Assembly (NCBI RefSeq): GCF_002078875.1
Contig: NC_034409.1
Location: 13,989,111 to 14,053,110, forward strand
Source of the DNA: Numida meleagris
Lineage: Eukaryota; Chordata; Aves; Galliformes; Numididae
Length of the DNA: 64,000 nt
Reading direction: 5' to 3'
Positions within the stretch are counted from its first letter, which is position 1. Each line of letters begins with the position of its first letter. Shown one piece after another: positions 16,501 to 30,175 of this stretch. The notes under the pieces were generated by a model. That model worked only from the letters and a program-made list of their open reading frames with translations. It was not told where the DNA came from and made no database searches. The position numbers and the translations under genes were made by a program.

Positions 16501-18676
16501 TGCGCTCAGGCACTGCCGCTACCTGCCTGTCTGCAGCAGAAACGCCACTTTGGCAGAACATTGAGCAAATGGGGATACCAGTTGAGAAAGATGATGCGAT
16601 GTTGCCCAGCTATCCTAGGAAAACAATTCTGCAGAGAAATCATAAGAAAAGGACTTCCTATAGGCTAGCTGACAGATCCAGACCTTCAGATACTTGGGCT
16701 GTAAAAAAACCTGGCCCTCACAGTAAGGTCTTAAAAGTCAGGTTTCAGATTTCCATTGGGAATCTTTCCAGTGTAATTTTTAAAAAGCCTTCTGAGCTGT
16801 ATCTGTATAACGGTGACGGGCAGTAAAAATGCAATTTGAAATATGGAAGAATACAGTTTCCAGAGGTGCTTCAGCTCCAGTAAATTAAGTGCGGCAGGGA
16901 ACCTTACACACTGGGGTGGCTGAGTGACCTCGGTGGGCCACCCTCGCTCCTGAACTGGGCCTGGGAATTATATGGGAGTGATTCTGTGTGCCCACGCCAA
17001 ATTCCAGTGCTTCATGAGTTTGCTGGGATCACTGACAGTGCTCCAGGACAGGCAGCTCTCCTTAACACTCTTCAATGTTTCTGTACAGAAACAGCATTTT
17101 TGTGGGAGGGCTGGGGCACAAGCATGGCGCAGAGCAAGAAGTTGCTTGGGGTTTCCTTCTTTCTCCCTTCTCCAGGGACTCACCTTGCTGTCCCACTTCT
17201 CCAGGCATTAAGCTGCTTTTGTCGGTCCTTGTAGGGCTGATTTCTCCCTTCTGACATCAATTCTCTTTCTTTTTGCCTCCATTTTTTTCTGGAGGCCCTC
17301 GCATGCTAATCAAACCTGGGTGGATTTTCCAGGAGACAGGAGGTGGAAGGCAGAAGGAGGCTGGCAAGAAGCCAGGCAGTGATAATGCTGCTGTGTCTGC
17401 TCCCAGCCCGTGGCATTGTAAGCATCCTGCTGGACGAGCTGTTTCATTAGCCAGTCATCATATTCACAAACGAGCCCTTTGCTCTGAGAGTATTTTGAAG
17501 AAGAATAGAAAGCCTGGAAGGGAAGTCTAGGCTGCCTAATTGCCTGGTAGCTCTGAGGTCTCTTACATATATCCCAATGCCACTGTCACTGCCGTATGCC
17601 TCCCAGCAAATATCTGCATGTCGGTAGAGCACAGATAGTGCTACTTTACCTGTGTACAGCACTTTGAAACCCCTGACTGTGACGTGCTGTGGTTGTGCTG
17701 TCACCTCACTGTTGTGGTCTGCTGTGCAAGTGTGTGTGTGCGTACCTAAAATTTAAAGCAACCAAACTCCAGAGTCGGTTCTAGGAATTGACACAGATGG
17801 TATTTCAGCGTTGGAAAATGCTATGTTTTGCCTAGCTTCCTGGGGATTTTTCCAGTAGCTGGTTTAATCAGTCCTGCTGGTAGCCTGTCAGCCCCAGGCT
17901 GTGTTTTGGCGCTGCGTGTTACTCCAACATAAAGCTGGAGCAAACTTGGAGGGCCATGGGCTGCGTGCTGCGAGACTAACCCATCTTGGCTGCTGCTGCA
18001 GAGGCATAAATCCACTGTTACTTCCTCTCTTCAGCCCTTCTGCACCGAGCACACAACAAATTCTTGGCCATACATAGTGCCTAACTATTTTACCTTCTCC
18101 ATGCTTTCCTGTTAGCATCCAAGATGCTTTTTTTTTTTTTGGAGCTCCTTCAAGCATGTCTATATACGCTTGGCACATAACATATTCAGACTTAGTTTAC
18201 ATTAAGTTGTAAATTTCAAGCACCTAATTAAAATGCATGTTGTTAAGAGAAGGCAGAATTTAGGACCTAAGTGTTTTGACAGAACTTTCCATGAAGTGGA
18301 GCTTCACTTGTGTTTTCATTAAGCTAGTATACATCAAGAATAACTTTCTGGAAGTCATATCCTAAAAAATGGGTGCTGCTGAGCATCTCCCGTGGGAATA
18401 TAGAGCTTTAGCTGAAGAATTTGGCTTCAGTGCAAAAGCATGAAGGTAGAATCAACCCAATATGAGCAGATATATACAGAGGTGTGCACTCCTGTGGGAA
18501 TACCATGCTCTTCTCTGTATGTGACTCTCACCTATACTATCAAATAGTATGATCTCTCTCGATTACATGGATTAATCCTTTTTTCACTGGCTTTTCTCTG
18601 GATTATACATCATGACATGCCCATTCACTGTGTGGTTGTACATGTGTTGAAGAGAGTCCCTCACCAGATCAGTTAA
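13561..18676. other. Spacer, no gene seen
   Basis: About 5 kb of intergenic sequence with no recognisable protein, RNA gene or clear CR1. There is a T-run at about 18127-18140. Short open frames on both strands near 14.5-15.0 and 16.4-17.7 kb overlap one another and show no family motif. Confidence 0.45.
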
Positions 18677-19220
18677 ATCACAGAATATCCTAAGTTGGAA
18701 GGGACCCCAAAGGATCACTGCGTCCAACTCCACCCAAAAAGGACCACCCAAAATTCAAACTCTATGTCTGAGAGAGTTGTCCAAACACTCCTAGAATTCC
18801 AGCAGCTCAGGGCCGTGCCCACGGCCCTGGGCAGCCTGTTCCGTGCCTACTGCCCTGGGCAGCCTGTTCCATGCCCACCGCCCTCTGGGGCAGGCCCTTT
18901 CCCTAACCCCCCAGCCCTCCCCTGACACAGCTCCATGCTGTTCTCTCGGGCCCTGTCACTGTCACAGAGAGCAGAGCTCAGCGCTGCTCCTCCACTCCCT
19001 GTGAGGAGCTGCAGCCGCCATGAGGCCTCCCCTCAGCTCCTGTGCTCTGGGCTGAGCAAACCCAGGGACCTCCGCCGCTCCTCACACACCTTGCTCTCCA
19101 GAGCCTTCCCCATCTTTGGAGCCCTCCTTTGGATGCTCTCTAATTGTTTTACGTCCTTCTTATGTGGTGGTGGCCAAAACTGCACACAGCATCCCCTGTG
19201 TCACCACACACTCGAGGCTG
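18677..19220 (-). repeat. CR1 LINE, about 540 bp, minus strand
   Basis: It starts with the tail-side block 'atcacagaatatcctaagtt' and 'ggaagggaccccaaaggatc', passes through 'gggcagcctgttccgtgcct', and reaches 'ttggatgctctctaattgtt' and 'gtggccaaaactgcacacag', all in the order of avian CR1. A segment near 18805-18885 repeats the 'ccctgggcagcctgttcc' phrase twice, a small internal duplication. Open frames here are repeat-derived. Confidence 0.85.
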
Positions 19221-22200
19221 GGAGAAACCCTTCCGTGGTGTTAGGAGTCTTCCCACTATCTCAGTGCACTGCTGGAGAACAGACTGTGGGATCAGGCAGG
19301 CCCCAGGACTGACCAAGCATGGACAGGGCTTCGATATGTCTGACTAATTTCTGCCCATGTCTTACATGGGAAGTATAAATGTCAAGTTCCCCACACTGAT
19401 GACACACCTCTTCACCTGCTCACAGCAGATAAATTCCTCAGCAGCTTTCTTTTGAATCTCTTTTTTTTGTTGGCACACACTAATGGCTGAGTGAGAAAGG
19501 CTTGATGGCTTGGCACAAGAGTCAAGGGGCATGGGAGATGGCACCGCTGAACTGCGATGGCATGTCAGCGAGCCATTAGCTGTTCATTGTTTGTTCTGGG
19601 CTGACCACTTTGCTTCCACTTAGACCCCTCCATTAAAAAATGAATGTGCTCATCTGATGGCAAGCATAGCGTCATCATGCAAGGCTTGCTTCAGCACAGA
19701 GACCCAGGGCTGGCAGCGGGGTTCTGACAGCAGCGCTGGCTCAGCCCCAGGCCTGCTGGCTGGGAGTGCAGCCATGAGCCACCATGTGCCTGCGGCGCTG
19801 CCTGCCCAGCTCACACACGGCTGTGTCCTTTCACACTCACAAGACCCTGACAAGCCTCTGTCCAAAGAGCTCTGCGCAGTTGGCAGCCAGCCTGCTTGTG
19901 ATTTTCCAGTGACACGTGTTCAGCAACGGCTGCCATTAGCTTTGGCAGATGCAAGGAAAACATTTTGTAACCCTGGAAAATCCCCAGTACTCACACTCCA
20001 TCTGACTGCTAAGAGCATCCAATTCCAATGGCATCTTCAGGCTGAGAAGCATCAAAGTGAGTGAGCAACTGTCTTGAGCCTTAGAATGAAGGGCAGGGAT
20101 AGTAGAAGGAAAAAACAATTCTCTTCAAGAATTTCATGGTATTATTTCTCTTTCAAAGTACTGAAAACTCAATTGTTAGCCCTCAAAACCATCCAGCTTT
20201 CAAGCCATGCAGTTGGCTTAAAAATCAGATACAGCTGAGATTCCTTTCCATTTGTCTTCTGATCCTTTACCTTTAGGAGGTGGCATTCACCAGCTTTTCT
20301 CTGCAGTCTCGGTGGCTAGAAACTTACTTTTCATTGTAGTGAAAGCTGAGATCCTCACATAATCATATGACTCCAGAAGCTGGGGACTAAGGAGCACACT
20401 GTGTGCCATGGGACTAGCAATCAGTTTATTGGCCGCACTGCAGCATTTCCCTGGAGAGCTTGTCCTGCTGTGATTAATGTCCCAAAGATAATGTACAAGG
20501 TGGCAGATGAGCTGGAGGAGTGATCTAAAGGTCACATTCAGCCCTGTGCAATGAACTACCACAGGCCAGTGGATCACGTACCTCTCAAGTAGGACCTCTA
20601 CACATAGGCTGTGCTGACATTCACATTGACCTCAAGACTGGATTGAATTTCATTCAAGGTGCATTCAGAACAGCCAACAGCTCTGCTGGTGACTGGCGAA
20701 ATGAGTGGAAGCAAAATCTCAGAACTAGAAAAGGGTTTGTGCCTTTTTTTTTCCTTTTTTTCCTTTTTATTTATTTATTTTTTGTTAGGTTGCATTCCCT
20801 CCAACTCCCTCTTCCATGGACCAGAAATCATACCTAATTCAGAAAGTAACTTTTGTATGAAGGTAACAGTACAATGCATACACAGAGGGAAAGAGATATG
20901 AAATGTTTTGATGAATATATGTTACATACATACATAGAAATAAAAAGCTTTCATTTTTTGCATGTTTTCAAAGAAAATGTTGTTGTTTTTTATTTTCAAA
21001 GCAGATTTTACTCTGAAATTTTCCTAATTTGAGAACAAGAATAGATTAAAAGGTAATCAGACACAAAACATAATATTTTGGATCCAAGAGAATATTTCAG
21101 CTGTGTGTAAATAAAAAGTGCTTTATTTCAACTGCCCTATTAAGAAAATCAGTCTTTGGTATGGGAATCATCTTCAGCACTCTAACAACGCAGAATGCTG
21201 TCCAGGAGCTTGAGGCAGATGGAGGCAGCAGAGCCCCGGAGCTTCAGAGCCATTCATGACTTTGTCACCCCGAGAGCTGTGTTGGGCCGGGGAGGTCACA
21301 CTGCACTCAGCCACTGCTTCCTGCTTGAGCCTGTGCGAGGGCACATGGCTTGGGGCCAGAGCTTGTGCAAAGGCTTGTGAGGGAGCAGGTGGTGACTGCG
21401 AGTTTTGCAATCAGCTGGCAGTACATTTTCTGTATTTCTGTCTGTGGTTAGGACACACAAACACCCTTGCCAATAACCCTCTTGTAGACATCAATGACAA
21501 AACACCCAAGAAGATCATACCTCTCTTGGAATATGTTAGTTCTTTTATCTTACTGAAATTATTATTATTATTAAGGAAAAAAAGCAAGGAGAGGATTGTC
21601 AGTGAGTTTTGTTGCTGTTTTTCTCCATTATTTGCACAACCACTAGACGACTTCATCATGTTCTAGGTTCTGGAGCAATCTGGTTGAAGATTGAGCTGAG
21701 GGTTGGATTTCTTGTCCCCATTTCCATTGACTGCTCCAGGAGGAAGGGGCACATGCTACAAGAAGAGCCCTCAGCTAATCCAAGGCACCAGAAGACTGCC
21801 GAGACAGCATGTTTCTGGGGAAGGCATTTGGAGCAACCAAAGAGAGGGCATATGGTGCACATTTTGCCTCTGTGATGTTTTCCTCTGCCTTTCCCATGGC
21901 GGAGGATGGGGTGAAGTGTCCCAGTGCAGGGTGGGGTGATACACACAGCTGTGGTTTCGCACAAAAATAAAATGCGGAACGGTGGAACAAGCTCAGACAG
22001 GAAATCACTTATTTCCTTGTGCTGCTGCTATGACAGCAATGTTGATGTTGGATCTTCCCTAGGTGAAAAAAAAAAGCAAGTTCAACCAAAATAGGGCCTG
22101 ATTCCTGTAAGGATGAACCGTTGCCTCCTCCCCAAGGTGGTTTTCTGCAGCCCTTGGGCTCAGAGCATCAGCCGTGTAAGCTGTCAGAGGTGGATGGTGG

Positions 22201-23609
22201 TACATTTGTCATCCTTTATCTACAAGATGCACAGCTCCAAGTAGGGAAAAACTGATTTAAGCATTTGGTTGAACACAGTAAGAAACAAGGAGGTATTTTC
22301 CAATAATACTTGAGGTGGTTTCATTCCAATTGCCCTTGAGACAGAGATTTATTGTCTTGTCACTTGATGGCAGCTGCTTGCACTCTTAACTCCTGTGCCG
22401 CCTTGGGAAAGAGGGTAACAGTTTTCAATGACCAAAAAATCTTCTCATGTCATTTCATGGTGGAAAACTTAGGATTTCTTGGCACCAGAGTGGTCTGTGC
22501 TGTAGTTTTCACTGCAGCCTCTGTGCTTCCTCTGAGAAGATGCTGTGTGCTCTCTGCTCAGCCCACTGGCAAAAAGGACGAACCTCACCTTGATTCTTCT
22601 TCCCTTGCAATTTGCTCTCACTGTGTTGCTGAAGAAAGACAAGTCAAGAAGAGCTATTGTTTCATCAGCATTTTTTCCGGCAGCACACGCAAATTTGAAC
22701 TTTACAGCAAAGTCGAAGCAGGGAGTATTTACAAGGTTGTGTGGCAGCAGTTGGCTGCAGAGGAAAATCAATGCTCCCCATCAAAACAGCTCAATAGCCT
22801 CATGCACACCCACAGAGGTTTTCTTTCCAGATGCTATGCTTCGTCCTAGCAACATTTCCAGTTGTCATCATGAACTTGAGTTCTGTGTTTCACCTGCAAA
22901 CAATTCAGCTTGGTTGGCGTATGAGCAGTCTCGGGTCAATCCACCTTCTTAAAAATGTGTGGAAGAGCAGACCTACACCAAAGAGCTGAGAATTTTGTGA
23001 AATAGCATACAGGGGACAGCACCAATGTGCATCTACTGACTCAAAGGGGCCTATGTCTGTTGTACAGAGATCTATATGAGACCCAAGTTGGGTACAGCCA
23101 CCCTGGAGGTTTTAAGGCCCAGGAGAACAGCAGGCTGGGCACTCTGCCCTGTCCTGGTCTCCCATGGACCTTCCTGAAGCAGAAGCTCCAAAGCAGCCTT
23201 CCAGCCCCAGCCATTCGGTGGTTGTATTCTCTCTCAAGCTTGGGGTCCCCAGTGTGAATCTGTACCAACTCAAAACATGAGTAATTTAAAATCAATGTAG
23301 TTTAAATGAAACAGTTTTATTTTTTATTTCTTCTCTCTAGAACAATTAGAAACTCATTTTTAGCCATGAGGGGTACAATTTTTTTTAAAACTGAAGGCTG
23401 AGATTTTCTCGTTGTCCCAGGTCTACGACAAATGCAGCTCCTGCAGTAGAGCTGGGCTGGCGTGGGACCATGCTCGGGCACCTCAGTGCTCAGCCCAGCC
23501 GTGGTAAACCTGCCTGCTTCTCCTGCGGACAGGGCAGGTTGTAGCCATTGACTATGTGGGTTGGGAGATGCATGTCTCCTGCAGGAGAGGCACACATCCA
23601 CCCAACTAC
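19221..23609. other. Spacer, no gene seen
   Basis: About 4.4 kb without a recognised gene. It includes a polypyrimidine/ATTT run at 20742-20785 and an (ATT)n run near 21558-21573. The longest open frame of the spacer (plus strand 22352-22849, 165 codons) has no motif I recognise and no supporting splice or promoter context. Confidence 0.45.
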
Positions 23610-23850
23610 TGTCAAATTCCAGCATGTTGACTGCATCACACAGCTGGGTGCCATCAGTGAACTTGCTGAGGGTGCGCTCAGTCTACTGTCTGTGTTACTG
23701 ACAAAGATATTAAACAGCGTTGGTTCAGTACTGACCCCAAAAGAACACCACTTGTCATTGGTCTCCACTAGGACATCAAGCCACTGACTTCAACTCTTTG
23801 GGTGCAATTGTCCAGCCAATTCCTTATCCACTGAGTGGTCCTCATCTTCC
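23610..23850 (-). repeat. CR1 LINE reverse-transcriptase remnant, minus strand
   Basis: This is the same internal CR1 segment as at 8.2-8.5 kb. The minus strand reads TLSKFTDGT where active copies have KFADDT, so the catalytic aspartates are degraded. Plus-strand phrases such as 'acaaagatattaaacagcgt' and 'aaagaacaccacttgtcatt' match the family pattern. Confidence 0.75.
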
Positions 23851-26800
23851 TATGTCATCTGAATGAGGATGACTTTTACAAAGTTACAAAATATTCCACT
23901 GCTGTGGGTCTAGCAAGAGAAGGCTTGCAAACCAACAGTAACAACAACAACCAACCAGACAAAACCCAAGCAGGAAGAATAGGGACACAACCTCTGCTCA
24001 GGAGACATTCCGGATACCTGTCACAACTGAGCATTCTAAAGCTGAGGGAACCGATCAGCCCCAAATCTGCTGGGTCAGGTCTAGTGTTTTTGTAGCAGTT
24101 TGATTGTTGTGGGAGCTTTGTGGCTCCTGCAGGAGTGAGTTCAAGTTCGTGATAGAAGGTATCAGCAATGAGCTTTTATTTTGCGCCTTCGGTGTGCCAC
24201 GGGGCTGAAGGCCAAAGGCAGCGTCATTTCATGCAGCTGGGAAGTGCATTTAGCACCTCTTCAGTGTGGGCTCCAGACGGTGTTATTCCAGGACGAAGCC
24301 TTTTTATTTACTTATTTATTTTGCCTTTAAAAAAACAAATTTTTGGTCCAAAATTAGGATGAATGTAATTGGTTTTGTGTGTTTTCTCAAATCTTTCTCT
24401 GGCTTGGAAAGTGGAGGGTGAAAAGAAAGGAAAGACAGTTTACTCACTTATCTTTAATGATTTCCTTTGGTTTCCGCTACCCACCAGTCATCCCCACTGT
24501 ATTTCCTGGAAAAGAATACTTTTAGCAGAGGGCAGGATTTTGACTGAACTAGATTTAGCCCGGCATATATCCTTTCTGGGGATAAAAATCAGCAGGAAAA
24601 CTGTACTAAGCCTTCTAGATTTTTAGCAGAACAAGCCACACCTTTAGGGTAAAGTTTTTGGTTTTTTTCACTGGACTTTTGTGAAAGGGGAGAGAGCAAG
24701 AAATGCTTCACCTGTTGCTTTGAAGCTGCACTATTCAGAGGAAACAAAACAAAACCATCAAATAGCAGCAGATTGGTGAAACAGGGACAACGAAGGGCAA
24801 GCCAACATCTCACCCATCCTCCCCATGCCACGTAGGCTCAGGCAAACCATCCGGTGGCTGTGTCCCACCTTCCAGATGCGGAGGAAATACTAAGGCAGAA
24901 GGACTGCCTGATATCTTTTATTTTTGCTTCAGTGTACTGGAAAGTACCGCTGCTGCTCAGTTTTGGCAGCTTACTGCAGACCTCAGGCTGCAGCCTCCCC
25001 TGGGGTCCCCACTTTCCTTCTGGGACTGCTTACAAACCTCTTTTCTGCTCCCCAAAAGTCAAAATTGCAAAACTTTTTGTTTCAGTCAGTTCAAACATTT
25101 TTGTTTTAAATCATGCAAAAATACCTCATTTTTATTTCAGTTCCATTTATTACTTCCACTTATTCTATTTTTTTAACTGTAGCTGTGAATGAGGTTTTTA
25201 TCTGAAAAGTTGTGCTGACAAACTCAGCAGTTCTGCAGTCTCAGAACTTATCTAACAGTGCACCAAATAGGCAGATTCATTGAAACTGAGCCTTTCTGCC
25301 AGCAATTCTGTAACAAACTGGCATTTTTTAAGGAAAAAATATGCTTCACAGGAGAAATTCCAGCTCTTTTTGCCCAAATCATTGTATAAAGGCTTTCATA
25401 ACAGTCAAAAGGTCAGCTTGTTTTTTTTGGAGAAAGAAAGTCCATATTTTCTTCTAATCTTCTCTAACAGGAGAGGAGGTAAAAAGTGGTAAACATTCAC
25501 ATTTTGGTAGCAAAAAATGTACATTTAGGCCCTTCGTACATTTGAAGCACTGTTGAGGAAGTAATTAAGTAGCTTAAGGTGTCAGTAGCTGGTCTGAAGC
25601 ACCTGGAGCTTTGCCCAGGGCTCTGCACTTAGGCAGCCAGCACGAGAGTGTGTGGTGCTGCTTCAAGTTCTTTGTTAACACCTGGGCTCACATAAAGTGA
25701 ACAGAATGTGATCTGCTGTGGGATGCTTCACACTGAAACCCATGCATCACTCAGTGACGTGTGGGGGAATTACATTTGTTGCTTGAAGCAAGAAGATTCT
25801 TGCTTGCAAATGGGGCACAGGAGTTGGCTTCCAGATGGATGGATGGGTAGAGGGAGTGATCAGTTCAGTCTAACAAAAGCTGGACTTCCCCTGGCTCCAT
25901 GCTTATTCTTCTGTCATGGAGGAGCAACTCTGAAGGCATTTCCAAAGCTGCTGGTGGTGCTCTGCTCGCTGAGGCTCAGCAGGGAGCTCCATTTTTTGGG
26001 CACTGTTTGGACCCTTGCTGGCATCACAGGGTATGTGTGCACTCCTCCCCACTCAGCGTGTTCCCAGCAGAAAGTCCCAAGTCACAAACAACTGAAAATA
26101 GCAAAATGATCTCATAGATCAGTTGCTAAAAATACAGAGAAGACTCTAGTTACAAACACTGTGGTCTGCTGGTTTATTATTTAAGTGGCAGAAGAAAGCA
26201 TCACAGAGTCATGGATTCTACCACTTCTGGAATAATTTTTCCTTTCTGGTGCTGCCTCTGTCCTTTCCCAAGCAGCACTGAGCTCACACTGAGCTCACAC
26301 AGAGGCCCTTCTGCAGAACGCAGTGCAGGGAGGGGGGTGGGTACATCTCATGTGGGCCACCACTGTCACCCAGGGGTTCCCTTGTTGTGATCCTGCTCTG
26401 ACAGCGCAGAGAAACCCCGCACATAGATCTGAGATGGCCGGTGGCGCCCCAGGGGACATAGTGCCTATAAAACACCTGTGGGTGCAATAGCGTAGGCCAG
26501 CAGTCTGACGCTGCTTAAGGACCCCATGCACTTTTTGCATGGCTGGTGGTGGGACAGGAGCCGCTTCAGGGGCAGCTCCTTGCTCATGCTGGTCCCCAGC
26601 TTGGAAGCCAAATGGTTGCTGGCAAAAACACCCTGTGCAGGACTCCTCTGGCTGTTTTAGGTGCAAGCAGAGGGAGCTCAGCTGCAAACACAAATGCACT
26701 CTGCCAAGGCAGCTCGGCAGGGAGGGACACATTATGCTAGATGATTTCCCTTCCCTGTTCACACCTAATGAGCAGGAGGGATCCACACCTGGGTTGGATC

Positions 26801-28579
26801 TAACTCACTGCCTTGAATATCACCCTGGTGTCAGCCATGCACTCACTCTGGCAGTGCCAACTCCACAGTGGTACTGTGGCACTCCAGCCCCAGAGCTGCC
26901 CACCGCTGCCCATAGGCTGCTGGAGCTCAGGGCCTGGCAGGACAGCGTGGCAGGCGCTGCTTGTGTCAGGGCCTGGCCTGCACAGCTGGAAATCACTCCA
27001 AGCAAGAGACTGTGAGGGGTTTTTCAGCCCCCAGGGAGCTGCACATGGGGGCTGTAGTGGATGTTTGAGCCCTCCTGCAGAAGAATAAAATTCCTGGTGA
27101 TTGAGCAGCTCATGTCCCAGGACCCCATTCCAGCCTAGCTGGGGCCCTGGTCTTGTGGCTTGGCAAGGTTGATCCAATGCAGGCATTTGTCCAGGGAGGG
27201 ACAAGCTGCCTGGTGAGAGCTGTGCTGGGCAGGACGGTCCCATGGTGGTGGTCTCTTCTTCTTGAGTAACATTACTGAGTGAATGCAGGCTCCCACCTCA
27301 CCCCAGGGGCTGTGTTTCTCCAGCCAAATATTTTCAGCACATTCTTTACCTAAAGGTATTTCCTTTCATAATTAGGAATTGCAGCAGAAATGAGGATTTG
27401 GCCAGCAGCACTTCCTGCTCAAAGCTAAATGGAGAAGGAGATCCTAAATGGAGAATATCATCTGTAACCTTCCAGTTCAGAGCACTTTAATGGCCAGTAG
27501 TGACAAAGGGAATTAATAGAGCGTGGGTCTGAAAGCTGTTGTCTTTTTGATAATGGGATTGCATATCTGCTGAATAACAAAAACCATTATGATATAATGT
27601 TAATTCCTCCAGTGCATTAGAACAGTATTGTGTTTGATTTAAAAAAACTTGTGCAGTATGGAGTTACCAGGGAATTAACTATAATGGATGAAAGAAAGGT
27701 TCTTTCACTGATCTCTCATCGCTGATTCACATATTGATCACTGGAGACCATCAACGAGCATGACCACTTTCAGCAGGGATGCCAGAGTGTTGGGGTATTT
27801 TTGCTACAATACGGTTTGTTTATCAGTGAACTAGACATTGACATAAAACTTCTGCTGGCAAAGGCTGTGGAAGACATGGAAACTGGGAGGTAGTGAAGAG
27901 AGAGAAAGATGGGTTACTGTTATGCAAAGCTGCCTTGCCTGGCTGCGGTCCCATGGCACCCACTGGCAGGTAGCTAAATTCCAACTTATGCAACACCAGA
28001 GACAGACATGCAGACTGTCTTGGCAAGCAAGAATTCAGAGACAGATTTAAGTGTAATCATAGATGATCACTTCAGCATAAGCTGCCAGTCAGGTGGCAGC
28101 CAAAAAGACTGATTACACAACTCTTCGTGTACAAAATGAAGCTACCAGGAAGAAATGGGACAAGGATGGATCCCTTTTCACGTTTGTGAAAAGTCAGAGG
28201 ACATGAAAGATCACTGTTAGAATGTCTTTAGTCTTTACAGACATTTCCTTCTCTATATAGAATATTTATCAATCTGTATTCACCCATCTACTCATACGTA
28301 GAGAGATTTGCATGTCTGTATATATACATATACACAATTGTATGTCAGTGATCCCCATACAGTCTATATGTATAAAGGAAAGATTATCTTTTCCCTAAGG
28401 GCTCTGCTGAAATAGGTGACTGCCACCATATGAATTAAACTGCAGAATTTTACCAGAATGTTGCCATTTGCCACTGAGTAGTTTATTCTGATGTAGCAAA
28501 GATAGCAGAAGAACAAGGATCAGTTTTGCAAATTTCCTGAATTTTCTGGAGCTTGATTTTCCAAATCTTCAAAGGACTT
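23851..28579. other. Spacer, no gene seen, with a GC-rich patch
   Basis: About 4.7 kb without a recognised gene. 26.3-27.25 kb is noticeably GC-rich and carries long overlapping open frames on both strands (plus 26539-27015, minus 26295-26786, minus 26800-27243). Overlap on opposite strands points to composition, not coding. A TA-rich patch lies at 28317-28335. Confidence 0.4.
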
Positions 28580-28819
28580 CTGATCTTGTTGAAAAAGACA
28601 TAGAAAGGCCGAGTGGTTTGAAGTTGGACAAACTCAACTTTGAAACTGCAGTGGTAGGAAGGAAGTTACTGGGACGACTCCACACAATATTTCAAGAGGA
28701 AGTCATGTTTCAGAACCCAGACTTCTCTGAAAGAACCAGCAGCTGTGTGGTAAGGGAGGTCCTACTTTAATTCCAAAAATGCATATGACAAGGTTTCTTA
28801 TAAGCTGTCTTTAAAGGAT
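28580..28819 (+). repeat. Possible 5' piece of an old LINE split by a younger CR1
   Basis: Stretches such as 'tatgacaaggtttcttataa' (YDKVSYK in one frame) resemble LINE polymerase sequence in plus orientation. The piece abuts the younger minus-strand CR1 at 28820, and older LINE-like text resumes after it at about 29300. The assignment is tentative. Confidence 0.3.
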
Positions 28820-29299
28820 TGTGGAATCACCAAGGTTGGAAAAGACCTCTAAGGCCATCCTGTCCAACTGTCCACCTATCACCAATATTTCCCCACTAAA
28901 CCGTGTCCCTCAGTACAACATCTAAATGCTTCCTGAACACCTCCAGAGATGGTTTTGCCACCACCTCCCTGGGCAGCCTGTTCCAGTGCCTGACCACTCT
29001 TTCTGAGAAGTTTTTCCTAACATCCAGCCTGAACTTCCCCTGGCGCAACTTGAGGCCATTCCCTCTCGTCCTGTCAATAGTTACACAGGAGAAGAGGCCA
29101 ACTCCACCTCGCCACAGCCTCCCTTCAGGCAGCTGTACAGAGTGATAAAGTCTCCCTTGAGCCTCCTCCATACTAAATAATCCCAGTTCCCTCAGCCCCT
29201 CAGACCTGTGCTTCAGACCCCTTACCAGCTTTGTTGCCCTTCTCTGAACACATTCCAGGGCCTCAGTGTCTTTCTTGTGCTGAGGGGCCCAAAACTAAG
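28820..29299 (-). repeat. CR1 LINE, about 480 bp, minus strand
   Basis: This is one of the best preserved copies in the window. The minus strand encodes part of the CR1 ORF2 C-terminus ([20 protein letters not shown], then [13 protein letters not shown]) across 28896-29171. The 3' side has 'aaggttggaaaagacctcta'. The canonical octamer tail is reduced. It is 5'-truncated, as usual for CR1, and non-autonomous. Confidence 0.9.
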
Positions 29300-30175
29300 A
29301 TGCTAAGAAGTTTTGCAATATAAGGGGAGGTCTGTGGATCCAAAGATAGGAAACAGAGTAGAAAAAATACTCAGCGTTCACAGAAAGGAGTGGAGCTTGT
29401 TAGTGAACTGTGTTGTAACTCACGGTGCTCTGCACATTATGAAACAGTCTGGAGAAGGATGAGTAAGTAGGAGACACTGGAGATACTGAGTTATTTGAGG
29501 TAATAAAGATGTGTACTGATTGTGAAGAACTGCAGAAGGATCTTGTGAAATATTGTGACTACAAATTAAATTTGGAGATGAAATCCAGTGTAGATAAACA
29601 TAAACTGATGGGCATAGGACATAATCCTACTGTACATGCGAAATGATACATTATGAATCATCTACTACCAGTTAAACACAAAATCCTGGAGTTAAAAAAA
29701 TAGCTTTATTAAAATGTCAGCACAAAGCTAACAAGCACTAAAAGCAAACAAACAAAAAAACCTGAGCAATTGAAGTGTGAGGAAAAAGCGGAGACTGTAA
29801 TGCTGAACTTAAATCCACTTGGACTTGTATTAGAAAAGTTTTAGAGAGAGACAAAAAAGAAAGATACAGAACAGTGAAGAGCTTCTGTGCAAAGAATAAC
29901 TACGTAGGTTGGGATGCTTTAGCCTGGGGTGGAACTAAAACACAGATCTATGTACACCTGAATAGCTCAGAAAAGGTGAAATGTGTTCTCTCTTTTTCCA
30001 AAGGGAAGAATTAGATGGCACAAGAAAGTAGCAGTTGGCAGATTCAGAACAAAGAAAACTACCACCTCATAACAAGTGTTAAGGTGTGTAACTATCACGG
30101 GTTGTTTCAGATGCTGAAACTTCACATGGGTTTAAGGAGAGACTGGACAACTTCAGAAAAGAATAGGTCATCGAT
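29300..30175 (+). repeat. Older CR1/L3-like LINE remnant, plus strand
   Basis: Blocks appear in the order expected of old amniote CR1/L3 elements: 'gaactgcagaaggatcttgt', then 'aaatccagtgtagataaaca' with 'aaactgatgggcataggaca', and finally 'ggtttaaggagagactggac' with 'aacttcagaaaagaataggt', which is the usual end of the polymerase reading frame. Frames are broken throughout. The call is by remembered pattern. Confidence 0.5.

Noticed and set aside
18695..19347. Plus-strand open frames of 67-125 codons
   Set aside because: They lie in a minus-strand CR1 copy and its edge, so they are antisense reading of a repeat.
22352..22849. 165-codon plus-strand open frame, the longest in the intergenic spacer
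   Set aside because: It has no recognisable domain, no splice or promoter context, and overlapping open frames in other phases and on the opposite strand. It is most likely chance.
28896..29171. 91-codon minus-strand open frame with [19 protein letters not shown]
   Set aside because: It is the CR1 ORF2 C-terminal fragment, not a host gene.
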